Below are positions 6,178 through 11,492 of a stretch of 12,549 bases of DNA, piece by piece. This stretch comes from Deltaproteobacteria bacterium (lineage in GTDB: Bacteria > UBA10199 > DSSB01): the NCBI GenBank assembly GCA_020440745.1, contig JAGRNM010000021.1:1-12549 (forward strand), given 5' to 3'. A program made the translations under genes and the position numbers. Each line of letters begins with the position of its first letter. The first letter of the stretch is position 1. A model generated the notes under the pieces. It was not told the DNA's origin, did no database searches, and saw nothing but the letters and a program-made list of their open reading frames with translations.

Positions 6178-6633
6178 ATGTCTAAATTTTTAAGTCAGTT
6201 AAAAGCGCCTGCTGGTGCTACCCACAGTAAAAAACGAAAAGGTCGTGGAGATTCGAGTGGTTTAGGTGGAACAGCAGGAAAAGGGCATAAAGGACAAAAG
6301 GCCCGTTCTGGAGGCTTTTCTAAACCTGGATTTGAAGGTGGACAAATGCCTTTAATGCGTCGTTTGCCCAAAAGAGGTTTTAGTAATCGTTCTTTTGCTA
6401 AGCAATGTACGATCCTAAACCTTCAGGACTTGCAAGGGATTGAGGCCAATACTGTGGTTGACTTAAAATACCTAGAAGATAAAAAGGGTCTTAAAATTAA
6501 AAAAGATGGTTTAAGAATTTTAGGTCAGGGTGAGCTTGATCAACCTCTGACGGTCATTGCTCATTATTTTTCTTCCTCAGCTAAAGAAAAGATTGAAAAG
6601 GCAGGCGGAAAGGCCCAGTTAGTAGAAGCTTAA
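6178..6633 (+). CDS. rplO: 50S ribosomal protein L15
   Basis: L15 is a late-assembly protein that threads a long basic arm through the 50S subunit. The product from ATG 6178 has 151 residues (usual 144-155). The N-terminal arm is Gly/Arg/Lys-rich and has KKRKGRGDSSGLGGTAGKGH and KGQKARSGG, then GGQMPLMRRLPKRGF. The C-terminal globular part includes LKIKKDGLRILGQGEL and ends in KAGGKAQLVEA. The final codons form the left arm of the terminator-like hairpin at 6613-6648, so ribosomes finishing L15 would hinder that fold. Confidence 0.98.
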   Translation: MSKFLSQLKAPAGATHSKKRKGRGDSSGLGGTAGKGHKGQKARSGGFSKPGFEGGQMPLMRRLPKRGFSNRSFAKQCTILNLQDLQGIEANTVVDLKYLEDKKGLKIKKDGLRILGQGELDQPLTVIAHYFSSSAKEKIEKAGGKAQLVEA

Positions 6634-6648
6634 ACTTGGGCTTTTTTA
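6613..6648 (+). terminator. Probable intrinsic terminator or attenuator between rplO and secY
   Basis: GCCCAGTT at 6613-6620 pairs with AACTTGGGC at 6633-6641, leaving one bulged base and a loop of about 12. Six T follow directly at 6642-6647. The left arm lies inside rplO and the right arm starts at its stop codon. The GC pairs sit at the base of the stem next to the T run, as in classical intrinsic terminators. Genes continue on the same strand, so partial read-through is likely. Confidence 0.65.
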
Positions 6649-6734
6649 TTTTAGGGCTTGTTTCTTTAATAAGTGGGACAGTTTTTTGTTTTGCCTTTTC
6701 GTGAGGGAATAAACTTTAATTTTTTGAGTTTCTT

Positions 6735-8048
6735 ATGGCTAGCACCTTTGGTAACATTCCTAAGCTTCCAGAACTAAGAAAGCGTATCTTTTTTACCATC
6801 TTTATGTTGGGTATTTACCGTCTCGGTGTTTACGTACCTACTCCAGGAATTAATGCAGAAGAAATTTCTAAGCTTGTTGCTAAAGGAACTGTGTTAGAGA
6901 CCTTTAACCTTTTTAGTGGCGGTGCCTTAGAGCGTTTTAGTGTCTTTGCCTTAGGGATTATGCCCTATATTAGCGCTTCCATTATTTTACAGCTTTTGAC
7001 GGTAGTAGTGCCTAGTTTAGAGCAGATTAAAAAAGACGGAGAGCAGGGCCGTAAAAAAATCACTCAATGGACTCGCTATGGTACTATTTTACTAAGTATT
7101 ATTCAGGGACTGGGTATTAGCTACGGTTTGGAGTCCCAGGGTGCTCTTTTACCTGGAGTAGGAGGAGTGTCTTTTTATTTTATGACTGTTGTGACTTTGG
7201 CCGCTGGTACTAGTTTTATTATGTGGTTGGGGGAACAAATTACAGAAAGAGGCATTGGTAACGGAATCAGTTTGATTATCTTTGCTGGTATTGTGGCTCG
7301 GATTCCCTCTGGTTTTCGTGCGGCTTGGGGAGCAAAGGAAAGCTTTTTAGTAGAAGGTCTTGTGGGATTTTTATTGGTTTTGGCCTTTATTGCTGTCGTA
7401 GTTGGTTTTATTTTATTTATGGAAAGGGCTCAAAGACGTATCCCTGTGCAATACGCCAAGCGCATGGTGGGACGTAAAATGTATAGCGGCCAGTCCAGTC
7501 ACCTACCTCTTAAAATCAATACAGCGGGTGTCATACCTCCTATTTTTGCCTCTAGTTTATTATTATTTCCGGCAACCATTGCGCGTTTTAGCCAAAATGA
7601 AACCTTGCAAGCGATTCAAGCTCAATTAGGCGGAACAGGTTTGTTGTATAATTTATTTTATATCCTATTAATTATATTCTTTTGTTATTTTTATACAGCC
7701 GTGACTTTTAATCCCGTAGAAGTTTCAGACAATATTAAAAAGTATGGTGGTTTTATTCCTGGGATTCGTCCTGGTAAGCCTACGGCAGACTTTATTGATA
7801 GAATTTTAAGTCGTTTGACTTTGGGTGGGGGTATTTATGTTGCTTTTGTATGTACGGTGCCTACCTTATTATTAAAATACTTTGGAGCCCCTGATTCTAT
7901 TGCTTATACCGTAGGAGGTACGAGTGTTTTAATTTTGGTTGGTGTAGCCATGGATACCATTGCCCAAATTGAGAGTCACCTTTTGGCTAGAAATTACGAA
8001 GGTTTCTTGGGAGCTAAGGGAGGAAAATTTAAAGGAAGAAAGCGGTAG
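6735..8048 (+). CDS. secY: Preprotein translocase subunit SecY
   Basis: SecY is the pore of the Sec channel in the cytoplasmic membrane and works with SecE, SecG, SecA and ribosomes. The product has 437 residues (usual 420-445), with ten hydrophobic segments at roughly 15-35, 66-92, 114-134, 147-168, 175-195, 205-230, 264-284, 305-328, 365-385 and 388-408. Motifs are YRLGVYVPTPGI (28-39), the plug region near 58-70, GEQITERGIGNGIS (166-179), LPLKINTAGVIP (257-268) and the cytosolic loop GGFIPGIRPGKPT (338-350), plus a basic C-tail that contacts SecA or the ribosome. The gene is 101 bases after rplO, behind a terminator-like hairpin. The ribosome binding site is poor (only GAG, six bases before the ATG). 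Confidence 0.99.
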   Translation: MASTFGNIPKLPELRKRIFFTIFMLGIYRLGVYVPTPGINAEEISKLVAKGTVLETFNLFSGGALERFSVFALGIMPYISASIILQLLTVVVPSLEQIKKDGEQGRKKITQWTRYGTILLSIIQGLGISYGLESQGALLPGVGGVSFYFMTVVTLAAGTSFIMWLGEQITERGIGNGISLIIFAGIVARIPSGFRAAWGAKESFLVEGLVGFLLVLAFIAVVVGFILFMERAQRRIPVQYAKRMVGRKMYSGQSSHLPLKINTAGVIPPIFASSLLLFPATIARFSQNETLQAIQAQLGGTGLLYNLFYILLIIFFCYFYTAVTFNPVEVSDNIKKYGGFIPGIRPGKPTADFIDRILSRLTLGGGIYVAFVCTVPTLLLKYFGAPDSIAYTVGGTSVLILVGVAMDTIAQIESHLLARNYEGFLGAKGGKFKGRKR

Positions 8049-8050
8049 TC

Positions 8051-8602
8051 ATGCGATTGGTTTTATTGGGAGCTCCTGGTGCTGGGAAGGGAACTCAAGC
8101 TCAGCGCCTCAAAGAAAAATTTAAAATTCCCCATCTCTCTACCGGTGAAATGTTGCGAGACGCCAGGGCAAAGCAAAGCCCTTTAGGGATAGAAGCAGAC
8201 TCCTATATGCAAAGAGGGCAATTAGTACCTGATCAAGTAGTTATTGGTTTGATGAAAGAACGTTTGAGTCAGCCGGATTGTCTTCATGGTTATTTACTAG
8301 ACGGATTTCCCAGAACGGTAGCCCAGGCAGAGAGTTTAGATAAACTACTGGCCGAAACCAATAAACCTCTTAATGCGGTATTAAATTTAGAGGTAAAAGA
8401 GCCGGAGCTTATGACTAGATTATTAGCCCGTAAAAGGGAAGATGATCAGGAAGAAACAATAAGAGCCCGTTTAAAAGTTTATGCAGAGCAGACAGCTCCT
8501 TTAATTGATTTTTATAAGAAGAAAGGTGTGTTGCGCTCAGTATTAGGTATGGGATCGATGGATGAGATTTTTGAAAGATTAATTCAGTCCTTAGAGAATT
8601 AA
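8051..8602 (+). CDS. adk: Adenylate kinase, short-LID form
   Basis: Adenylate kinase interconverts ATP + AMP and 2 ADP in the cytoplasm. The P-loop GAPGAGKGT is at residues 7-15, STGEMLRDA with the AMP-site Arg36 at 30-38, and DGFPRT at 84-89. Arg123 and the arginines of ETIRARL (138 and 140) fit the catalytic arginine positions. At 183 residues it is shorter than the 214-residue E. coli enzyme, because the LID between Arg123 and about residue 136 is reduced to around a dozen residues (LLARKREDDQEE). There is therefore no zinc-binding or long LID. Cyanobacterial-type enzymes have a LID of similar length. The gene starts two bases after the secY stop with no clear ribosome binding site, so coupled translation is likely. 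Confidence 0.97.
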   Translation: MRLVLLGAPGAGKGTQAQRLKEKFKIPHLSTGEMLRDARAKQSPLGIEADSYMQRGQLVPDQVVIGLMKERLSQPDCLHGYLLDGFPRTVAQAESLDKLLAETNKPLNAVLNLEVKEPELMTRLLARKREDDQEETIRARLKVYAEQTAPLIDFYKKKGVLRSVLGMGSMDEIFERLIQSLEN

Positions 8603-8632
8603 ATCTAAGTATTTACCATTTTATTTTTTTAA

Positions 8633-8663
8633 AAGAAGGCCTAAGGGCCTTCTTAAAGTTTTT
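8633..8663 (+). terminator. Strong hairpin between adk and map, possible leaky terminator
   Basis: AAGAAGGCC at 8633-8641 and GGCCTTCTT at 8646-8654 form a perfect 9-bp stem with a TAAG loop. Downstream, AAAG interrupts before five T at 8659-8663, so it is an imperfect intrinsic terminator. It ends about 12 bases before the map ATG and could affect map translation as well as transcription. Confidence 0.5.
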
Positions 8664-8666
8664 GTC

Positions 8667-9416
8667 ATGGTTACCGTAAAATCTAGTCAAGAGATTGAAA
8701 AAATCTACCGTGCTTGTCAGGTAGTGGCAGAGACTTTACTAAAAGCGCGGGAATCCCTAGTGCCAGGTGTAACAACCTGGGACTTGGACCGCATAGCGGA
8801 AGAATACATTCTTTCAAAAGGCTTAAAGCCTGCTTTTAAGGGCTATCGGGGTTTTAAACACACCCTTTGTACCTCTATTAATGAGGAAGTGGTGCATGGG
8901 ATTCCTTCAAAAAAGCGAGAAATTTTAGAAGGAGACCTGGTTAGTGTGGATTGCGGCGCTATTTATGAAGGTTACTATGGAGACTCAGCTAGAAGCTTTG
9001 CGGTTGGCCAGGTCTCTGAAAAAGTACAAAAGCTCTTAGAAGTAACCCAAGAAGCCTTAGCTAGAGGTATTGCTCAGATGAAAGAAGGTTCTCGCCTCTA
9101 TGATATTGGAGCTTCTGTACAAAATTATGCTGAAAATCACGGTTTTTCTGTAGTGAGAGACTATGTGGGTCATGGTATTGGCCGTCAGCTACACGAGGAT
9201 CCTCAGATTCCTAATTATGGCAAGGCAGGGACGGGGATGCGTTTAAAACCCGGAATGGTTTTTGCTATTGAGCCAATGCTGAATGCTGGTTTGGCTGAAA
9301 CGAAGACCCTTTCTGATGGATGGACAGTGGTGACTAGGGATGGACAGTTAAGCGCTCATTTTGAGGATACAGCCGTTGTAGGAGAAAAGGCACCTCAGAT
9401 CTTGACGCATTTGTAA
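8667..9416 (+). CDS. map: Type I methionine aminopeptidase
   Basis: The enzyme removes the N-terminal methionine from new proteins in the cytosol, often while they are still on the ribosome. The 249 residues are typical of the bacterial catalytic domain with no N-terminal extension. The pita-bread-fold residues are visible: His77 in VVHGIP, and metal ligands Asp95 (SVDCGA), Asp106 (YGDSA), His169 (GHGIG), Glu202 (IEPM) and Glu233 (FEDT). The ATG at 8667 is needed for a normal N-terminus (MVTVKSSQEIEKI), and no other in-frame start lies upstream. No Shine-Dalgarno site is present; the hairpin at 8633-8654 fills that space. Confidence 0.98.
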   Translation: MVTVKSSQEIEKIYRACQVVAETLLKARESLVPGVTTWDLDRIAEEYILSKGLKPAFKGYRGFKHTLCTSINEEVVHGIPSKKREILEGDLVSVDCGAIYEGYYGDSARSFAVGQVSEKVQKLLEVTQEALARGIAQMKEGSRLYDIGASVQNYAENHGFSVVRDYVGHGIGRQLHEDPQIPNYGKAGTGMRLKPGMVFAIEPMLNAGLAETKTLSDGWTVVTRDGQLSAHFEDTAVVGEKAPQILTHL

Positions 9417-9430
9417 TTTAGAGCTATACC
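9402..9430 (+). promoter_or_regulatory. Candidate sigma-70 promoter of the alpha operon with GC-rich discriminator
   Basis: TTGACG (9402-9407, five of six consensus bases) and TATACC (9425-9430, four of six) are separated by exactly 17 bases. The -35 box lies inside the last codons of map. Next comes TCGCGCCCCC at 9431-9440, strikingly GC-rich for this AT-rich DNA. That is the kind of discriminator seen at promoters under stringent control by ppGpp in proteobacteria. The predicted start is near 9437. The -10 box lacks the usual final T, so strength is uncertain. Confidence 0.5.
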
Positions 9431-9436
9431 TCGCGC

Positions 9437-9617
9437 CCCCTTATGGGAAAAGCTAAAGTATTTTGAATCCCTATTAAGCTCTAGGGATCAAGGCTAAGCA
9501 AGGTAATTGTACTCTAAAATTTTAAAAAGAGCTTAAAAATTTAAGTTTTAGTAGAGATTAAGATTGCGTGATTTTTTCATTTCTTAAGCCACTACTTAAA
9601 CCCATTAATAATTAATT
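9437..9617 (+). promoter_or_regulatory. Untranslated leader of infA/alpha operon with pseudoknot potential
   Basis: About 180 bases before infA contain no gene. ATCCCTA (9467-9473) pairs with TAGGGAT (9482-9488), leaving the 8-base loop TTAAGCTC. The 9-mer TTAAGCTCT (9474-9482) that fills this loop is perfectly complementary to AGAGCTTAA at 9528-9536. Stem and loop pairing together give an H-type pseudoknot. The second arm can also pair locally (CTTAAA/TTTAAG, 9532-9545), which would be an alternative fold. In E. coli, S4 represses the alpha operon by binding an mRNA pseudoknot. A similar role here is inference only, and the sequence resembles no riboswitch I know. Confidence 0.35.
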
Positions 9618-9836
9618 ATGGCTAAGGAAGAATCCATTGAATGCGAAGGTACGGTTATCGAACCTTTACCCAATGCCACTTTTAGGGTGGAATTGGACAA
9701 TGGACACAAAGTCTTAGCTCATATTTCTGGCAAGATGCGCATGCAATACATTCGTATCTTACCAGGAGATAAAGTAAAATTAGAACTAAGCCCTTATGAT
9801 TTAACTCGAGGGCGTATTACTTATCGTTCTAAATAA
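9618..9836 (+). CDS. infA: Translation initiation factor IF-1
   Basis: IF-1 is an OB-fold factor that occupies the 30S A site during initiation. The 72 residues match the family exactly. The start MAKEESIECEGTVIEPLPNA, the middle FRVELDNGHKVLAHISGKMR and the end GDKVKLELSPYDLTRGRI with a final basic YRSK are diagnostic. The 20 bases before the ATG are A/T-rich (ACCCATTAATAATTAATT) and contain no Shine-Dalgarno site, unlike the genes that follow. It is the first gene after the 201-base gap and the proposed promoter, so it would open the alpha operon. Confidence 0.98.
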   Translation: MAKEESIECEGTVIEPLPNATFRVELDNGHKVLAHISGKMRMQYIRILPGDKVKLELSPYDLTRGRITYRSK

Positions 9837-9864
9837 AAAATAATTTTTGAAGTAAGGCAAAATA

Positions 9865-9978
9865 ATGAAAGTGCGATCCAGTGTTAAAAAGATTTGCCCT
9901 AAATGCAAAATCATTCGACGAGAAGATATCGTCCGAGTGATTTGTGAAAACCCTCGTCATAAGCAAAAGCAAGGATAG
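9865..9978 (+). CDS. rpmJ: 50S ribosomal protein L36, zinc-binding form
   Basis: L36 is the smallest large-subunit protein, near the base of the factor-binding stalk. The 37 residues are the standard length. MKVRSSVKKICPKCK opens it, and the zinc ligands Cys11, Cys14, Cys27 and His32 are all present (ICPKCK, VICENPRHK). It ends KQKQG, typical of the cysteine-containing form. TAAGG at 9853-9857 lies seven bases before the ATG. The stop is three bases before rpsM, and its last codons hold AAGGA, the ribosome binding site of rpsM. Confidence 0.98.
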   Translation: MKVRSSVKKICPKCKIIRREDIVRVICENPRHKQKQG

Positions 9979-9981
9979 ACT

Positions 9982-10365
9982 ATGGCCCGTATTTCAGGAG
10001 TTGATATTCCCGGTAGAAAGCGTATCGAAATTGCGCTTCGTTACATTTATGGTATTGGTCCTACTAGGGCAACTACCATGATTAAGGATCTTTCTTTGGA
10101 CCCTAATCTTAGAGCAGATGATCTAACCGAAGCTCAGATTACCCAGATAAGAAACTATATCAATGAGCATTATCAAGTAGAAGGTGATCTTCGTCGTGAG
10201 CATTCTTTAAATATTAAGCGCTTAATTGATATTGGTTCTTACCGAGGCTCTCGTCATCGTCGTGGTCTACCAGTGCGAGGACAAAGAACCAATACTAATG
10301 CTCGTACGCGAAAAGGTCGTAAAAAGACCATTGCTGGTAAGAAAAAAGCACCTACTAAAGGATAG
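9982..10365 (+). CDS. rpsM: 30S ribosomal protein S13
   Basis: S13 sits at the top of the 30S head, forms intersubunit bridges and touches P-site tRNA with its C-terminal tail. The 127 residues fit the family (about 118-128). MARISGVDIPGRKRIEIALRY and the helix-hairpin-helix-like YGIGPTRA are at the N-terminus. LRREHSLNIKRLIDIGSYRG and RHRRGLPVRGQRTNTNART follow, then a Lys/Arg-rich tail from about residue 107. It starts three bases after rpmJ. In E. coli the alpha-operon S4 target overlaps the rpsM start; here that spot is too compressed to hold such a structure. Confidence 0.99.
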   Translation: MARISGVDIPGRKRIEIALRYIYGIGPTRATTMIKDLSLDPNLRADDLTEAQITQIRNYINEHYQVEGDLRREHSLNIKRLIDIGSYRGSRHRRGLPVRGQRTNTNARTRKGRKKTIAGKKKAPTKG

Positions 10366-10396
10366 AGAGTTATTTTAGTTTTTAGGAGTTTAATTT

Positions 10397-10798
10397 ATGG
10401 CTGAAGCTAAAGAAAAAAGTACCCGTAGCCGAAAGAAAAAAATACGCAGAAATGTGTCTGTGGGTGTGGCTACTATTAATGCTACCTTTAATAATACCTT
10501 AATTACGATTAGTGATAGTTCAGGTAATGTTATTTCTTGGAGTAGCGCTGGAAGTCGAGGTTTTCGTGGCTCTAGAAAAAGCACTCCCTTTGCAGCTCAG
10601 GTAGCTATGGAAGATGCCTTACGTAAAGCTAAAGAACATGGTTTAAGGACAGTAAGCGTTCAAGTAAAAGGACCTGGTTCCGGGAGAGAAAGTGCCCTAA
10701 GAGCTATTTCTAGTTCGGGCGTGCGAGTGACTTCTATCCAGGATGTAACTCCTATTCCACATAATGGTTGTCGTCCTCCCAAAAAACGTCGGGTTTAG
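10397..10798 (+). CDS. rpsK: 30S ribosomal protein S11
   Basis: S11 lies on the 30S platform, next to the mRNA exit and the Shine-Dalgarno helix. The 133 residues are slightly longer than the E. coli 129, because of a charged N-terminal tail (EAKEKSTRSRKKKIRR). The core shows VGVATINATFNNTLITISD, then GFRGSRKSTPFAAQ and VKGPGSGRESALRA, and it ends DVTPIPHNGCRPPKKRRV. The Asn-Gly pair in PHNGC (Asn123) matches the site that becomes isoaspartate in E. coli S11. AGGAG at 10384-10388 is well placed. Confidence 0.99.
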   Translation: MAEAKEKSTRSRKKKIRRNVSVGVATINATFNNTLITISDSSGNVISWSSAGSRGFRGSRKSTPFAAQVAMEDALRKAKEHGLRTVSVQVKGPGSGRESALRAISSSGVRVTSIQDVTPIPHNGCRPPKKRRV

Positions 10799-10834
10799 CT
10801 TGTTAGTTAATTTTTATTTTTTAAAGGAATTAAA

Positions 10835-11464
10835 ATGGCAAGATATCGAGATGGTGTTTGTAAACTTTGTCGTCGAGAAGGCTTAAAGCTTTTCTTAAAA
10901 GGCGATCGTTGTGCTACGGATAAGTGTGCTATTGAAAGGCGACCTTATCCTTCTGGTCAACATGGTCAAGGACGAAGTAAGTTTAGTGAATATGGTACTC
11001 AGCTAAGAGAAAAACAAAAAGTTAAAAGACTCTATGGTGTGTTGGAAAAACAATTCCGTCGTACTTTTTATGAGGCGGATCGTCGTAGTGGTATTACCGG
11101 TGAGGTCTTGTTAAGTCTCTTAGAGTCTCGTTTGGATAACTTAGTTTTTCGCGCTGGTTTTGCCCGTAGTCGATCAGAGGCAAGACAGTTAGTTAGACAT
11201 CGTCACATCTTAGTTAATGGTCGTAAGGCTATGACTCCGTCGATGCAATTAAAAGCCGGTGACAAGATAGAAATTAAAGAAAAGAGCCGCGAAAAAGTTT
11301 CTGTTATTAAAGAGTCATTGGAGGGCGCTGAGCGTCGTGGAAGACCTAGCTGGGTTGATGTCAATCCTCAGACTTTCTCTGCTCAATTTAATGGTGAGAT
11401 TCGTCGAGAAGAAATCACCTTGCCCATTACTGAACAACTGATTGTTGAATTGTATTCTAAATAG
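10835..11464 (+). CDS. rpsD: 30S ribosomal protein S4, zinc-binding form
   Basis: S4 begins assembly of the 30S body, affects decoding accuracy, and in E. coli represses the alpha operon. The product has 209 residues (usual 200-210). The N-terminus has four cysteines at 9, 12, 26 and 31 (CKLC, RCATDKC), the zinc-binding form also known from Bacillus-type S4. PYPSGQHGQ follows. The S4 RNA-binding domain spans about residues 98-160 (RLDNLVFRAGFARSRSEARQ, HILVNG). The C-terminus is intact. AAAGGA at 10823-10828 serves the ATG. Its place between rpsK and rpoA lets it act as the feedback regulator of this operon; that role is inferred by analogy. Confidence 0.99.
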   Translation: MARYRDGVCKLCRREGLKLFLKGDRCATDKCAIERRPYPSGQHGQGRSKFSEYGTQLREKQKVKRLYGVLEKQFRRTFYEADRRSGITGEVLLSLLESRLDNLVFRAGFARSRSEARQLVRHRHILVNGRKAMTPSMQLKAGDKIEIKEKSREKVSVIKESLEGAERRGRPSWVDVNPQTFSAQFNGEIRREEITLPITEQLIVELYSK

Positions 11465-11475
11465 TATTTAGTCTT

Positions 11476-11482
11476 AAGGAGG
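11476..11482 (+). promoter_or_regulatory. Full-consensus Shine-Dalgarno site of rpoA
   Basis: AAGGAGG, with a T before it, lies 10 bases before the rpoA ATG and is the best match to the anti-Shine-Dalgarno sequence in the window. It suggests strong independent initiation of the RNA polymerase alpha subunit. Confidence 0.75.
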
Positions 11483-11492
11483 TTTTAAAAAG

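Noticed and set aside
6686..6713. Possible secY promoter TTGTTT-16-AATAAA, or TTGCCT-18-TTTAAT at 6691-6720
   Set aside because: Weak matches in very T-rich DNA, with a predicted start almost on top of the secY ATG.
8571..8599. Possible map promoter TTGAAA-17-GAGAAT at the end of adk
   Set aside because: The -10 box lacks its first T and the region is AT-rich enough to give such matches by chance; kept only as a note for 5'-end mapping.
9443..9466. Leader peptide of seven codons beginning at ATG 9443 in the map-infA gap
   Set aside because: No ribosome binding site (preceded by GCCCCCTT), no run of regulatory codons, and it would be within a few bases of the predicted transcript start.
9417..9617. 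A tRNA or small known RNA in the map-infA gap
   Set aside because: No cloverleaf, no CCA-ready end and no T-loop sequence; the inverted repeats do not match a known RNA family that I recognise.
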